Part shown: piece after piece, positions 38,031-50,240 of the stretch
How positions within the stretch are numbered: position 1 is the first letter of the stretch
Layout: each line of letters begins with the position of its first letter
Program-made: the position numbers and the translations under genes
Notes under the pieces: generated by a model
Told to the model about the DNA's origin: nothing
Database searches by the model: none
The model's input: the letters and a program-made list of their open reading frames with translations, nothing else
Source: Epiperipatus broadwayi
Taxonomy: Eukaryota > Onychophora > Udeonychophora > Euonychophora > Peripatidae
Assembly: GCA_028023455.1 (NCBI GenBank)
Contig: JAQFVV010012418.1
Span: 4,769,244-4,833,243, forward strand
Length of the DNA stretch: 64,000 bases
Direction of reading: 5' to 3'

Positions 38031-39390
38031 AATATTATTTAATCATTGATACATTATAAATTTTACAAATTTTATAATGTAAGTTTCATTAAAATTTTGA
38101 GTGTTATTGGAAATAAAATCTGAGCATTCCATACACAATATTTAAACTATATTTCTGAACAAAAGCAATTTGATTGGCTCATTATTTTGAAAAATACTAT
38201 TTTAGTACTATTTGTCACCATCAGCAGCTATTGTGAAAGAATATGATAATTCTAACTCAAAAGGCATCCCCTGCCTCAAATTGACACATACAAAAAATAA
38301 AACATTAAAGATGATTTCTGACTAAACAAACTAATCAGTGAACTACAAAAATATTCATATAAATCATATGTTGATCCATTGGTCAGTTTATTTGATATAT
38401 TGTAATGCTGTCATAATTTCTAAAACAGTATCTTTCCAATATTCCAATCTGATACATCGCTTATAGAATTTTTTATCATATATATGTAATTTTTTCTTGA
38501 GCAAATAATCATAACATACTTGATATATACACATCTTATTTAGTATGCACTAATAATTTTCTAATTATCATCAGATATAATTCACATATACAACAAAGAA
38601 GCCCAAGCATCAGATACTATCAAATCACAGAATAGTCAGTATCATTTAAAAAAAACACATTCATAAGCAAATATTTAACAGCAAATTGTTACTATATTCA
38701 CTTTACAGCTTTTGTTAATAAAATGAGTGTACCTATGCTTTAAAAAGCAACAGCAAGTAAATAATAATATAAATCAATAAAATTATCTTTACCTCAAGCA
38801 TAAATAGATTAAATTAATATAAAAATTGTTTCTGAACCCAGATCAAAGTCATAAATACTATTTTTAACAGTATTTTGGCATTCTACAGCATATAGTCTAA
38901 AATATTAAATTACACTCTCACATAATGAAAAATTAAAAATATGAAACTTCTGTTTCCTAATTTAGAATGCTTATCACTTACAACAGCATAAGTTTGGTAA
39001 AGCCAAAGTTGTTCATCCAATATAATAAAACTAAAACATTTAAAATACAGGTGTAAAAAACTCTCAGTTCAACTTAAATATTCCAAATATGATATATATT
39101 TTGTGATCTTAAAACTAATTATCAAAAAGAAACTTATTGGACTGACTCAAGATTACAGATTCAACTGCGAAGTTTTCTTCCAGTCAAGAAGCCGATGCAA
39201 ATGATGAAATAGGTTTTCAGACAATCTAAAATTCACTTTACCTATAGATCAATTATAACTATATTTTTCTAAATAACTTATATACAGAGACATATGAACA
39301 ATATGCATATTTTATAGAATGAGATAGAAGATACTTTATTCACATTATCTGTGATACATCATTTTTATTAAGATAGTGAAGGCACTACTA
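38031..39390. other. AT-rich spacer, no recognised feature
   Basis: Only short ORFs and A/T runs seen. Confidence 0.5.
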
Positions 39391-39394
39391 CTAC

Positions 39395-39530
39395 TACTAA
39401 TAAAGATTGGTTTGTTGTTTAGGAAATCATAAGAAATTTGAGAAATAGAAGAGAGTTGGACATGATCCATGGACCTTGATTTGTAATCAGCCACTTTCAC
39501 TGAAGCAAACCACATGGAGTTGATAAGCCA
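39395..39530 (-). mobile_element. Possible SINE fragment
   Basis: On the minus strand, GATTACAAATCAAGGTCCATGGATCATG resembles the second tRNA-like block of the 17.5-kb SINE (GAATTCAAAATCCATGGATCA). Short and diverged. The plus strand shows a (CTA)n run at its edge. Confidence 0.25.
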
Positions 39531-39919
39531 TATCATGATATTTATTTTTTGCAAACAATGACAAAAAAAAAAAGGCAGATGTGTTAATACTTTTAAAATT
39601 TGCAAGATTTTCAAATGTCAAATCACTGTTTATTCAAAATTTCCATATTTTCCAATTAATTTCTACAATTAATAAAAGCAATAACAATCTGATCTGAGAC
39701 TGAGATAATTTGAAAGCAAAATAATATATATATATATATATTGCATGAACAGTCTCCCATTGTAGACATTGACAACACCCAATGCCAGAAAACAGAAAGG
39801 GCACATATAATGAAGTTATGGAAAAATAAAGATGAAAAAAGTCATTATACAGAAAGTAGATTATTGGTTTTTATGCTGGGTTTTGAAAAAAATAAGGGGG
39901 ATTTAGATATAAAGGCTAC

Positions 39920-40112
39920 ATAGTTGACAAAGATTATGTTGTGGAAATGGGATGGAGCAGAATATGGGAAAAATTAGATTGGGGAATGTAAAATTAAGTA
40001 GCTAACAAGTTTTTCTTGGTATAATTGCTGAGAGATTCTTGACTCCGTTTAAGAAGAAACTACAGTACATCACATCATTCCGCAAGATAGGTTAAAGTTC
40101 ATATATTTTTTA
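39920..40112 (+). mobile_element. 3' scrap of the CR1-like LINE
   Basis: This matches 51228-51400 in order: GATTATGTTGTGGAAATGG / GATGATGTTGTGGAAATGG, GAATATGGGAAAAA, GCTAACA, GGTTTCTCTGG-type, GCTGAGAGATTC, and AGTACATCACATCAT. It is a second, 5'-truncated or deleted copy of the family at 46.4-51.4 kb, in the same orientation. Confidence 0.75.
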
Positions 40113-40571
40113 AATATCATCTGGAACAATTTTATTGTGGCAAAATATTTTGCACAGTGTGTGGAGGTGAAAATAAAATTGGAGTGAAGATAGATTTAAT
40201 TGGATTTGAAAAGATCGGGAATAATATTGATAATGTTTGAAAAGTGTTTCGATGACCATTTTATATATAAAAGGAAAACAATAAATTATTGTGTATGGAT
40301 TACTGCAAGGAGGTTTTAAAACTAAGTTGTTTATAAGATTAGTTGGTTTTTGGTAGGTTTGGTACTGAATAATTTTTTAATTTGAAAAAGAAGATAATGT
40401 TTTGAGGCATAAGGTTAGAAATCACAAGCTTTTCGCTTGCCATTGAAAAAAAGAAAAGTTTTTCTCCTTTTGTATAAAAGAGTTTGAAGAATAGTAGAAA
40501 CAGCATAAAGTTAAATATAGAGTAGGGGACTTGGAAAAATAATGAATACAAATTGCATTTGTATATCACAA
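40113..40571. other. Spacer between LINE scrap and LTR-A
   Basis: No similarity to the LINE continues here and no coding feature was recognised. Confidence 0.4.
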
Positions 40572-42167
40572 TGTACAGTATTTGGATTTAATCTTCCTTT
40601 ACGATTTCTTCTAAGTCTATTTACTTATTATTTATTATTCTACTTTATTAGATCATATTAATCTTTAATGCCTTATATCTAGACCGTGTTATAAGAAGAG
40701 GAGTAAAATATGATAAATATTTACATATTAATCATACCCCTGGTCAGACCGAGATTTAATAAAAACATTAAAACAATAGTTACTTTTCCAGATCGGGGTA
40801 TCCCTCCCTACTGCAAGAAATGTTGGCACATCTCTTGGAGATATTTATAATGGGTTAAAACTCTACGGGCACCATCCCACTACTTGACTAAAACTCATGA
40901 GGCAACATAACATGATTCAAGTGTCTGACCCATGGCTAGCTATTAAAACATGAGATCGGCAACAGATATTTTAATACAATTATCTATTTAATCATAAATA
41001 AAGTGAGAGAGAGAGAAATGCAAATCACACTAATAATTTATACACATTTATTAAAAGATAAAAAAAGCATATGAGAAATATTTAACATTTAAAACACAAA
41101 TATAAACACTTATTAAAACTATAGTATTTTCAAACAATCACGTTCTTATATGCATATATTTTAAAATTAATAAATAAAAATGATATTTCAATAGATCTAG
41201 CTAGAAATAAATTTTAAAAGTTCACTCTTGAAATAAAATTTTAAAGTTTTATCAAGATGTCTAAACATATCTACTTAGGATTTTTTTATATAGTATCTGG
41301 GTGATCACCCCTGTCTTCTGATCCTGTCAGATTCATAACGGACTTCTCTTGACAGTTGGACGTTTCCTCCTGATTTAGTGTACTATGGCTAGGTTTGATT
41401 CCATAGATTCAGTTCATGATGAATATAAAGATTGGCAAAGGCAAGTCGGGAATACATATCACTGCATCTGGATGTTCAGGAGATGGGCAGTGGAAACGAA
41501 CAAACAATCAGCTTCGATCTAGCCATGCATTTTTCTACCAACACGACCGTATAAAGATTGTTTCATCCTGCTGGATTCAGTCCTTTTAGCAGACTCTTTG
41601 GTCAACTAACTAGCTTTCTTCTTTTGCTTCTTTGCTTTGTGTTTTCTGCTGCTGCTGTTGTACTTTCTTTTTTTCTCATATGACGTTTTTCTATATGTCT
41701 GGAAAATACGCTATTTCAGTATATATACCTTCCGACTCCGCCCACTATTCGATTTGTTACCAATTCATTTGATCTTCATTTTTAATTAGTTATATTTTTC
41801 ATTACCTTATATATATTTTTTAATTACATAGAAAAAATTAGTGAATATTGTTTATTTGATTAGACTGGAATCTTATCTCCAGAGCTGATTACATACTATA
41901 CAAAATTTGTTTCCAATTAATTATAAACTTTTAAGAAACAGTGCTTCCAATATATGTTAAATTAAAATATAGAAAAGAAAGATAAGTTATAACTAACATT
42001 TTAACTTATTTCCCAATATTTGTACTTTTTCTTTATTTTTTTTTCTCTTCAAACTATTAAATATTGAAATATAATTTTATTTTCCTTATTTTATATATAA
42101 AATCATGTAACTCATATGTATACATACACTTACATACCATGCATATATATATATACACATTGTTATA
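40572..42167 (-). repeat. 3' LTR of LTR-A
   Basis: 1596 bp. It contains a segment at about 41655-41870 that the other LTR lacks. Shared landmarks include CCAGATCGGGGTA, GGCACCATCC, ACATGAGATCGGCAACA, TAGTATCTGGGTGATCAC and CATCCTGCTGGAT. Confidence 0.85.
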
Positions 42168-42195
42168 TTATACCTTCCCCAATTGAGGATTTAAA
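42168..42195 (-). promoter_or_regulatory. Candidate polypurine tract of LTR-A
   Basis: On the minus strand TTGGGGAAGGTATAA directly precedes the 3' LTR, where plus-strand DNA synthesis would be primed. Purine-rich but short. Confidence 0.4.
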
Positions 42196-42759
42196 GGAAT
42201 CATTTCCTTTACTTAGGTATTGACCACTTTGAATTCTTAATAAAATAACTAATAAATTTTTAAGATAAATTTATGTTTTTCTTTTACTATTATTGTTATT
42301 AAATGGTAATATAAAGAGAGGTATCCAATAAAGTATTAGGAATTCACCACACAGATCGATTTTGTATTGATTAATTCAACTTTTAATTTCTTGTGAAAGT
42401 CGTGACTACAACATGGGTCAATTTTGTGCACTATGGATCACGAACGCAGACTTTGAGGCTGTGAATGGCAGAATTATTTCTACTGCCCATTTGACTTACG
42501 AAAATATTATTTTATTATTAAGTTACTGGAAATTTTTCTTCCAGATTTATTATTATTGGGCCAGGACTTTCTCCACTGGCACATCATCAATATTTAATCT
42601 ATGCACCCACCCATCTATAGAACAAAATGGCTGCAAGAAAAGGCTTAATCCAACCCAAAATCTGATCTGAAATTTCTATCTGTGCCCATACAAACACACA
42701 CACCTCAATCTTAATTTAATATTTATTGACATTTGATGATTTTTTTTTTATTACTGCTG

Positions 42760-42815
42760 CTGTTGCCGCCCCACCACCACCACTACTACTACTACTATTA
42801 TCATTATTATTAATT
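42760..42815 (+). repeat. Compound trinucleotide microsatellite
   Basis: The tract runs CTGCTGTTGCCGCC, then (CCA)n, (CTA)n and (TTA)n-type triplets, a graded series lying in the LTR-A interior. Confidence 0.8.
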
Positions 42816-43277
42816 TTATGTTTACTGATTCAACTTTTATTTTGAATGCATTACTTTTTTTTCAATTTAAAAACATTTTATTTTTACAAGTTTGTTTTTG
42901 TCATGCTCTGCTGTATTTTACAGCACAGACTTACAAATTGGGTTTCTCACAATAAAGATAGAGGTAATTCGGGAGTTATTATTGGTTTTTACTTTTGTTT
43001 TTTTGATATTTTCATAAATATGCTCGCTTATTAAAGCATTTACTTTCATTACTTTTATTATTTTTTTTATTTATTTATTTTATTTATTAAGATTACAACT
43101 TTGTTAAACATTTTTCTTTATTCACAATCCCTGGTCATTATTAATTAGGTCAAACTGGCGAATCTGTCAGATTATATATTTAATTTTATCTGGCAGTTCT
43201 TTAATATTCTTTCCTTTTAGTGAATAGCCCGCTCATGCTGGGAAATTGTGAATCACTCCTTCGCCGTTCTTTCTGCC

Positions 43278-44515
43278 TTACATGAGTAATATCAGAATCA
43301 CTTCTGGTCCTTTGAAAGATTTATGATCTTTTGGGGCTATTGGAGAATCAATCTTTTTTTGGGTTCCAATCCCCAAATTTACTCTACAGCTGAACCTTAT
43401 TGCATTTATAGCCAGCTCTCTAGGTTGGGGTTTAAATTCCCTATCTCTTACATCATAGGTCAGTCTGGCACTATTGAAAGCACTCAGCAACTTAGCCATT
43501 TGCTCAACTGTTTTCCTTTCTGTACCTATGAGCATTTTCTCGACTTTATGAGGGAAGTTGTGATGCACTATCCACATAATTTGTAGTGTGGATGGTAAGT
43601 TGGCTGTTAAGGAATGTAATTTTGCACCTACCTTCTGAAGAAAGGAGTGAAAAGTTCACTGGGCTACCACTTATCTTGTGACACCTGGTGATGAATATTT
43701 TCTTGGTAGTCCTCGCTCAAATAACTCATTAATAAAGCCTTTTTGTATTTGGAGAAAGTGACAGGTTTATTATATAAAGAATTCCACTAAGCTTAAGACC
43801 TTCTTTGTAAATGGCTTCATGCAATCACAATCATGGCATCTTTGCCACAACTAATTTAAGATGAAATATCTGTCCAAGCTATTTAAGTGTTCTGTTGGAG
43901 CTTCACTTATATGGCCAGAAAATACCCGAATTTTTAAAAACTGATTTATGGCTGTAGAGTACTCTTTGCTAATATTTATTTTATTTATTTTTTCTATTAT
44001 TAATTTTGGCTTTAATCTCTTCAATTATTTTATTATTTTCCATTTTAGTTTCCGATACAGCCTCTTGCACTAGCCCTATATTTATTTCATGTTCTACTTT
44101 ATTTTTTTCTATTATTTGGTATGTCGTCTCAATTTGATTCTCGACTTGTATTTTATTTTCATTTATTTCTCTCACAATTTCTTCTTTCATTTTATCGTAG
44201 CCAAGTCTGATTTGATCTTTTAAATTTTGAAGCATTTCAGCTTGCCCTTGTAATTTTCTGTTTGTTTCAAAACTCTGGCTTTTAAGTTCTTCAGCTATTT
44301 TTTTACTTTCTTCAGCTGCTTCTTTTTGTTGGTTTTTCAGTTCTTCAGTTATTTTTTTACTTTCTTCAGCTGCTTCTTTTTGTTTTTCAAACATGCTAGT
44401 TATTAATGCTATGATCTCACCATTTTCTTGTTTGTTCATAACTTACTTCTTTCCAGTTTCATTTTGCTGTTCATCATTCAGAACATTTTCTATTTCATTA
44501 TTCTGAGCCTCCATT
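43278..44515 (-). pseudogene. gag-like gene relic of LTR-A
   Basis: Minus strand. A short leader ORF (44515-44441, ending in a stop) is followed by a 152-residue ORF (44439-43981). That ORF is almost entirely coiled coil, rich in Glu/Lys, and contains a near-exact internal duplication, KEAAEESKKITEELK / KEAAEESKKIAEELK. After its stop, mixed frames give IRVFSGHISEAPTEHLNSLD, resembling the start of a Ty3-type Gag domain, and then a segment at 43577-43278 with a distinct C-terminal region. Frameshifts and stops separate them. Assignment to gag rests on position and general character, not on a diagnostic motif. No zinc knuckle was recognised. Confidence 0.55.
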
Positions 44516-45033
44516 TTTAACTCTATTTCTTGTAATCATTTCTCAAAAAAGACTTTTTCCTTTGTTTTTACTTTACAATACCCTTTTGCTTTTAATAAGA
44601 CATTTTATTCACAACCAATAGGTTTACTTATTTAAATTAATAATTTAATTTAATCACTTTACTAATTTATTCCTTTCTTTAATTTATAATTAAATATGAG
44701 TGTTTGTTAGATTTTCCCAACTATTCTCCTCAACACATGCCTGCAGATTTCTGATCTTTACCAATATCTACCGCACTTATTTATTTATATCTACTACGTA
44801 TATATATTTTTCTTTCTTTAACACAAACTACAATATTTTAGTAAACTAATCCCATTTACCTTTCTTTTTTTTTTTTTAACATATAAAGTTATTATTAGTG
44901 CTATTTGTTCTCTCTCCTCTTTTATAAATTTATTCACTTTAATTAATTATTATTTCTTTATTTCTATGAGTCATTATTTGTATTATGCATTTCTTTTATA
45001 ACAAATGTTTAAGCTTTCATGTTGGATGACATT

Positions 45034-46428
45034 TGTAACGGGATTTAATCTTTCTTTATGATTTCTTCTAAGTCTATTTACTTATTACTTTACTTTATTA
45101 GATCATATTAATGTTTAATACCTTATATCAAGATCCCATTATTCAAGCAAAGGAGTAAAACATGATCAATACTTACATATTAATCATACCCTCGGTCAGC
45201 CCGAAATTTAATAAAAAAAATTAAAACAACGGTCACTTTTCCAGATCGGGGTACTCCTCCCTACTGCAAAAAACATTGACATATCTTATGGGGATATTTA
45301 TAATGGGTTTAAACCCTATGGGCACCATCCAGCTATTTGACTAAAACCCATGAGATGATATTAACATGCTTCAAGTGCTTGAACCATGGTTAGCTATTAA
45401 AACATGAGATCGGCAACACAGAGCATTTAAATACGATTATCTATTTAAACATAGATAAAGTGTGTGTGTGTGAGAGAGAGAGAAATGCAAATCACACTAA
45501 TAATTTATACACATTTATTAATAGATAAAAAAAGCATATGATAAATATTTAACATTCAAAACCCAAATATAAACTTATTATTTTCAAGCAATCAAATGCT
45601 TATTTGCACATATTTTAAAATTAATAAGTAGAAATGATATTTCAACAGTTCTAGCTAGAAATAAATTTTAAAAGTTCAATCTTGAAATAAAATTTAAAAG
45701 TTTAATCAAGACATCTAAACATATTTACCTAAAAAATTTTTATATAGTATCTGGGTGATCACTCCAGTCTTCTGATACTGTCAGGTTCATAATAGGCTTC
45801 TCTTGTAATTGGATATGTCCTCCTGGTTTAGTGTACTATGGCTAGGTTTGATTCCATAGATTCAGTTCATGGCAAATATAAAAATTGGCAAAGGCAAATC
45901 AGAATCATCTGACTAATGATGTTCAGGAGACAGGCGGTGGAAATGAGTAAACACTCATCTATGGTCTAACCATGAAATTTTCTACTAACATGACCATATA
46001 AAGATTGTTTCATCCTGCTGGATGCAATCATTTTAGCTGACTTATAGGCTCTTTGGTCAACTAGCTAGCTTTCTTCTTTTGCTTCTTTGCTTTCTGCATT
46101 TTCTGCTGCTGTGTCTGGAATCTTATCTCCAGAACTGACTGTACAAAATTTGTTTCCAATTAATTATAAACTTTTAATAAACAGTGCTTCCAATTAAAAG
46201 TATTTTTGAAAGGATTATATGTTAAATTAAAATACAGAAAAGAAAAGAAAGATAAGTTATAATTAATATTTTAAGTTATTTCCCAATATTTGTATTTGTT
46301 CTTTTTAATTTTTTTTTCTTCAAACTATTAAATATTGAAATATAATTTTACTTTCCTTATTTTATTTATAAAATGATGTAATTCGTATATATACACACAT
46401 ACTGCATATATATATACACATTGTTACA
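45034..46428 (-). repeat. 5' LTR of LTR-A
   Basis: 1395 bp, shorter than its partner through loss of about 210 bp near 46110. It contains a (GT)n(GA)n microsatellite (about 45462-45482) where the other LTR has only (GA)n. Both LTRs carry a GCTTTCTTCTTTTGCTTCTT tract. Confidence 0.85.
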
Positions 46429-46539
46429 ATATATAATGGCCAGAAAAAAATTAGGCATGCTGTGGTAGTGTACGTATGTGATAAGGTTTATCATTTGAAA
46501 TATTTAAATAAGATTAGGAAGGATGTAGACCAAGCGTAA

Positions 46540-47346
46540 ATGTGAAGATGAAAAAATGGTTTCTAGGTGTTGATAGTTTAAAGAGAAAATCAGGAGAAAT
46601 GGAGCAAAATATAGTTGAGGAAGATAGAATAGAGTATATTTTTAGTGGAGTGACGAGATATGGATGACAAAATAAGTAGCACAATGGAGATTGTTAGCCA
46701 AAAATAAATAAGATAGAGGAAGAGGTAAAGGAGGAAGCAAAATTAAAATTGTTAGAGAAGAAGTGTAAGCAGATTAAGAAATTAATGAATAGAAATGATA
46801 AAGAAGTAGATAATGGAAGTCCAGAAGAAGAAAGAGAATGCTACGAATGAAGTAGGAAAAGTAAACTGCGAGACAGTATTGATAGGAGATTCACTAATTA
46901 GAGAATGTGGAGATGTAATTGCAAGGGAAAATAGGAACAGGTATGTAAAAATATGTTTGCCTGGAGCTAGAATTAGAGATGTTACAAATAAGGTAAAGAA
47001 ATAAAGGAGTAGAGATGTGTATGTTATGGTAGGGACAAATAAGTTGTCAGAAGTATCGAAAAGAGTAATGGATGAATACACAGAATTGATTAGTAATTTA
47101 AATAAAATTAAAAAAAGATTAAGAATAATTGAATTATTACCAAGATTCAACAATGCATATATGTTAGATAGGGCAGGTTCTATAAATGAGAGAAACAATT
47201 ATGTGAGAAAAATGATATGTTTGCGGATGTGTGTGATTTTTTTTATTAGTAAGAGGGAGTCATATAGTAAAGATAAATTGCATTTAGCAAATCATGGAAG
47301 CGAAGTATTGATTTATAATGAATATTATATTTCAGGAAACTTATAA
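46540..47346 (+). pseudogene. LINE ORF1: coiled coil plus SGNH hydrolase-like domain
   Basis: A Glu/Lys-rich coiled-coil segment (about 46706-46845, KIEEEVKEEAKLKLLEKK) leads through a frameshift into an SGNH-type domain. Block I is VLIGDSLIRECG (Ser nucleophile in GDS, about 46886). An intermediate block is LPGARIRDVTNKV, a GTN block is VMVGTNKLSE (about 47023), and a late KDKLHLANHG block carries the Asp/His pair (about 47276). In the CR1/L2 group, esterase-type ORF1 proteins are thought to aid RNP or membrane interactions. A stop near 47002 and other changes break this copy. Confidence 0.75.
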
Positions 47347-47980
47347 AGGGGAATAAGTTTTAAATTGCAGTATTATATTATTTTATAAAGTGCAGACGGT
47401 ATTGAAATTAAACTGAGAGTGCAAATTTCTCAAGCGCTTATGACTACCAACAGCCAATCAGATCTTAAGCACTGGGACAGAGAATTTAACAAGAAAAGAG
47501 TGGTTCCCACTCTCTTCTTTACTTGTCTTTCTATATATCCAAGACAGTCGAAAGTACTTATATCTGAAAGCGTGAATCTTAAATTTCACGCTGTATGTTT
47601 ATAATTTGAACTCAGTTAATTAAGTGTGATGATATTTAAGATTCACGCTTTCAGATATAAGTACTTTGGACTGGCTTGGATATATAGAAAGACAAGTAAA
47701 GGAGAGAGTGGGAACCACTCTTTTCTTGTTAAATTCTCTGTCCCAGTGCTTAAGATCTGATTGGCTGTTGGTAGTCATAAGCGCTTGAGAAATTTGCACT
47801 CTCTCAGTTTAATTGCAGTATTATCAAAATGAAGAAGAATGGACAGGACATAAGAAATAAACAAAGGGTAGCTGATTTAGAAAATAAAATATTGATTTCT
47901 AAAGAATATTATAGCTGAGGAAACTTATAAAGAGGGATAGGGTTTTAAATTGCAGTATTATCAAAAAGAAGAAGAATGAA
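47337..47980 (+). repeat. Repeated LINE segment around the foldback
   Basis: AACTTATAAAG-GGGA-TAGG-TTTTAAATTGCAGTATTAT occurs at 47337-47376 and 47930-47966. A shorter form lies at 47811-47824. The block AGAAGAATG...AACAAAGGGTAGCTGATTT is repeated at 47830-47880 and 47970-48015. This indicates a tandem duplication of about 130 bp in the LINE. Confidence 0.65.
47377..47810. mobile_element. Large foldback element in the LINE
   Basis: Arms 47409-47584 and 47633-47812 are inverted copies of about 176 bp with very few mismatches around a 48-bp spacer. They share AGTGCAAATTTCTCAAGCGC, CCAATCAGATCTTAAGCACT and AGATATAAGTACTT. The sequence AATTGCAGTATTAT lies at both outer edges (47363-47376 and 47811-47824). 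This is either a 14-bp target duplication or part of the pre-existing LINE tandem repeat. No ORF in the arms. High arm identity suggests youth. Confidence 0.8.
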
Positions 47981-48159
47981 CCAAATGTAAGAAATAACAC
48001 AAAGGGTAGCTGATTTGGATATAAATGTAGAAGTGGAGAGGGAATAGATCAATAAAATTAATGGTAAGCAACTTACTTACAAATGTAATGAAGAAAAAAA
48101 GAGTAAAAAAAAAATTATAAAAGTGAAGTTAGAAAAAAAGAAATTGTTAAAATTGGATA

Positions 48160-50240
48160 TTTGAAAATGCAAGGTGGTAGGAGACCAGAAAAATGGCTGG
48201 AATTAAAGCATTAAAATGAAGAGCTTGAGATATTAGCAGTAGTAGAAACACATCTGCAAGAAAAATAACGAAAAATCTTGAAATGTATGGCAGGGTATAA
48301 ATAAAAAGAAAAAAGGGATGGTGGTATAGGATTTAGGTAAAAAAATATTTAAATACTGTACTGTTAAGTGTCAAGAACATTTGTGGTTTGACATAAGATT
48401 ACAAAGTCAAGAATGGATGGTAGCTATAGTGTATATAGCCACTGGAGATAGTCAAACTATAATGGAGTGGAACAGTAGCACATATGAATATCTAGTTAAG
48501 GATATACAGAGTTTCAAAAAAAGGGAAAGAAAATAATAGTTATAGGGGATATGAATGGCATTTTGAAGAAATTGATGACATAGATAACAAGAATGGACAG
48601 CTTTAAAGAATTTTTGTCAGAGTGAATTTGAGCATTAGAAATTTATCAAACATATGTGAGGGATGATACACACGGTCTAGAAATAATATATTTCATGCAA
48701 TAGATTATGTATTAGTAGACAAAGAGGGAATGAATAAAGTAAGAAAATTAAAGTGTTTGAAAATGAAGAGAGAGTATGTAATAGTGATTATAATTTCTTT
48801 ATAAATGGTTAGTAACATGATGGAAAATAATAATAAAAATAGAAAGGATAGTGAAAGATATAGATGGAAAATGAATGATAAGAATAAGTTAGAAGAAAAT
48901 AAAATAAAAGAAGAAATCATGGTAGAGTTTGTTGGGATAAATATAAAAACTGATATGATGAAGTAAAAAAAGTGGCAAATAGGATTTTATGTGAGAATAT
49001 TCAGAAGAATAAAAATAATACAAAAGTGAGAATTAGTCAAAGTGTAAAAGAGAGGGGGAAAGCATGCAGAGAAGGAAAAACAATGTACTACTAAAAACAA
49101 CGAAAGAGAAAAGGATGTTAATGTTAAATGGGAAAAATATTTTTAAAAAAACTTGACTAAAATATATAATTATAGAAAGAATGAAATTAAATAATAAACT
49201 GTTGGAGGACATTAATAAAAGTGGAAAAGATGAGAGTAAAAAAATTTAGAAATATATTAAAAGAAGGAATGTAGGGAAGAGAGAAAAATAGTATTACTAG
49301 ATGATGAGGAAATAGAGTGTAGCTCTAGAGAAGAATTAGAAACAATCTTAAGTATGTATGTAATGGATATAGAAAAGATGTTAGATGTGAAAGACAGAGT
49401 TGTAACAAACATGAAATCATATAGTAATGAAATTATTAGGCTTACACAAAATGAAATGAATGAGCAGGAAAGAAATTGAAAAGTGGAAAGGCAAGAAGTT
49501 TAGATGGATGGGCAGCAGAGATGGTGATGAATTTAGGAAATAGGGTTAAATCTATTATCACATTTTATTAAGATGGCATAGATGAGAGAATTTCCAGATA
49601 GCTGGAATAAAACAAGAGTAAGGCTATTATTTAAAGGAAAGGGTAAGAAACATAGAAAAATAAACAAGTATGGACTGATAATGGTAACATCAGTGTTATA
49701 TAAAGTTTTTGCATATACAGTGGCTGGATGAGTGACAAAATGTATGGAAAAAAATAATATAGTGGGAGAAATGCAAGGAGGTTTTTAGAATTAACTTTTA
49801 GATATGAGTAGGAATATGGTCTTTATAGATACAGAGAAGGCAAATGATAGAGCAAATAGAAAAAGATAATGGATAAGTTTAGTAAATTTGGGAATGAATG
49901 GAGCTTTAGTAGATCTTATTAAAAGATTGTACGAAAATAATTACTATATGTATCAATTAAGAAATATAGAGTCAGTTTGAGTTAAAAATGGTGTGAGACT
50001 AAGACAATGATGCCCTATATCTCCTATTTTGTTTTTGTCATATTTGAGAGAAATGGAGAGAACAATAGAAAGACTAGGAAGAAGGGTAGAGATACCATTA
50101 AAGATTGCAAGGGAGTGTATACATTATTAATTCTTTTATTTGCTGATATCTTTTTCTGCACAGAAAGTAGGGAAGATATGAAAGTTATACTGAAGATATG
50201 CACAAAGATGGGGATTAAATTTAGTGAATAAAAATCAAAA
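48160..50240 (+). pseudogene. LINE ORF2 endonuclease and RT regions
   Basis: Mixed-frame reading gives an endonuclease-like stretch ending in MVAIVYIATGDSQ (about 48418). RT landmarks follow: LLFKGKGKKHRKINKY (about 49626), YKVFAYTVAG, VGEMQGGF (about 49775), FIDTEKANDRANR (about 49820), RLRQ-CPISPILF (about 49997) and LLFADIFF (about 50140), where an active enzyme has a DD pair. A 93-bp segment just after this (50170-50262) is repeated in tandem at 50270-50362. Many stops, so no active enzyme. Confidence 0.7.

Larger units (their letters stand above)
40572..46428 (-). mobile_element. LTR retrotransposon LTR-A, internally deleted
   Basis: Two direct repeats, 40572-42167 and 45034-46428, flank a 2.9-kb interior. 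On the minus strand the 5' LTR (right copy) begins TGTAACAATGTG and ends CCCGTTACA, so TGTAAC...GTTACA is a perfect terminal inversion. A purine-rich tract, TTGGGGAAGG, lies just before the 3' LTR (42168-42190). A coiled-coil gag-like ORF lies on the minus strand 600 bp inside the 5' LTR, which fixes the orientation. No protease, reverse transcriptase or integrase was found. The right outer flank is ATATAT. A matching left duplication is not evident. It is probably Ty3-like. The LTRs differ by many substitutions and one 210-bp gap, so the insertion is old. Confidence 0.82.

Noticed and set aside
42413-42670. Plus-strand ORF of 85 codons in the LTR-A interior
   Set aside because: It is on the antisense side of the element with no recognisable domain. 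It is treated as a shadow of the degenerate interior.
46782-47198. 138-codon minus-strand ORF
   Set aside because: It is the antisense of LINE ORF1. The SGNH motifs are on the plus strand.
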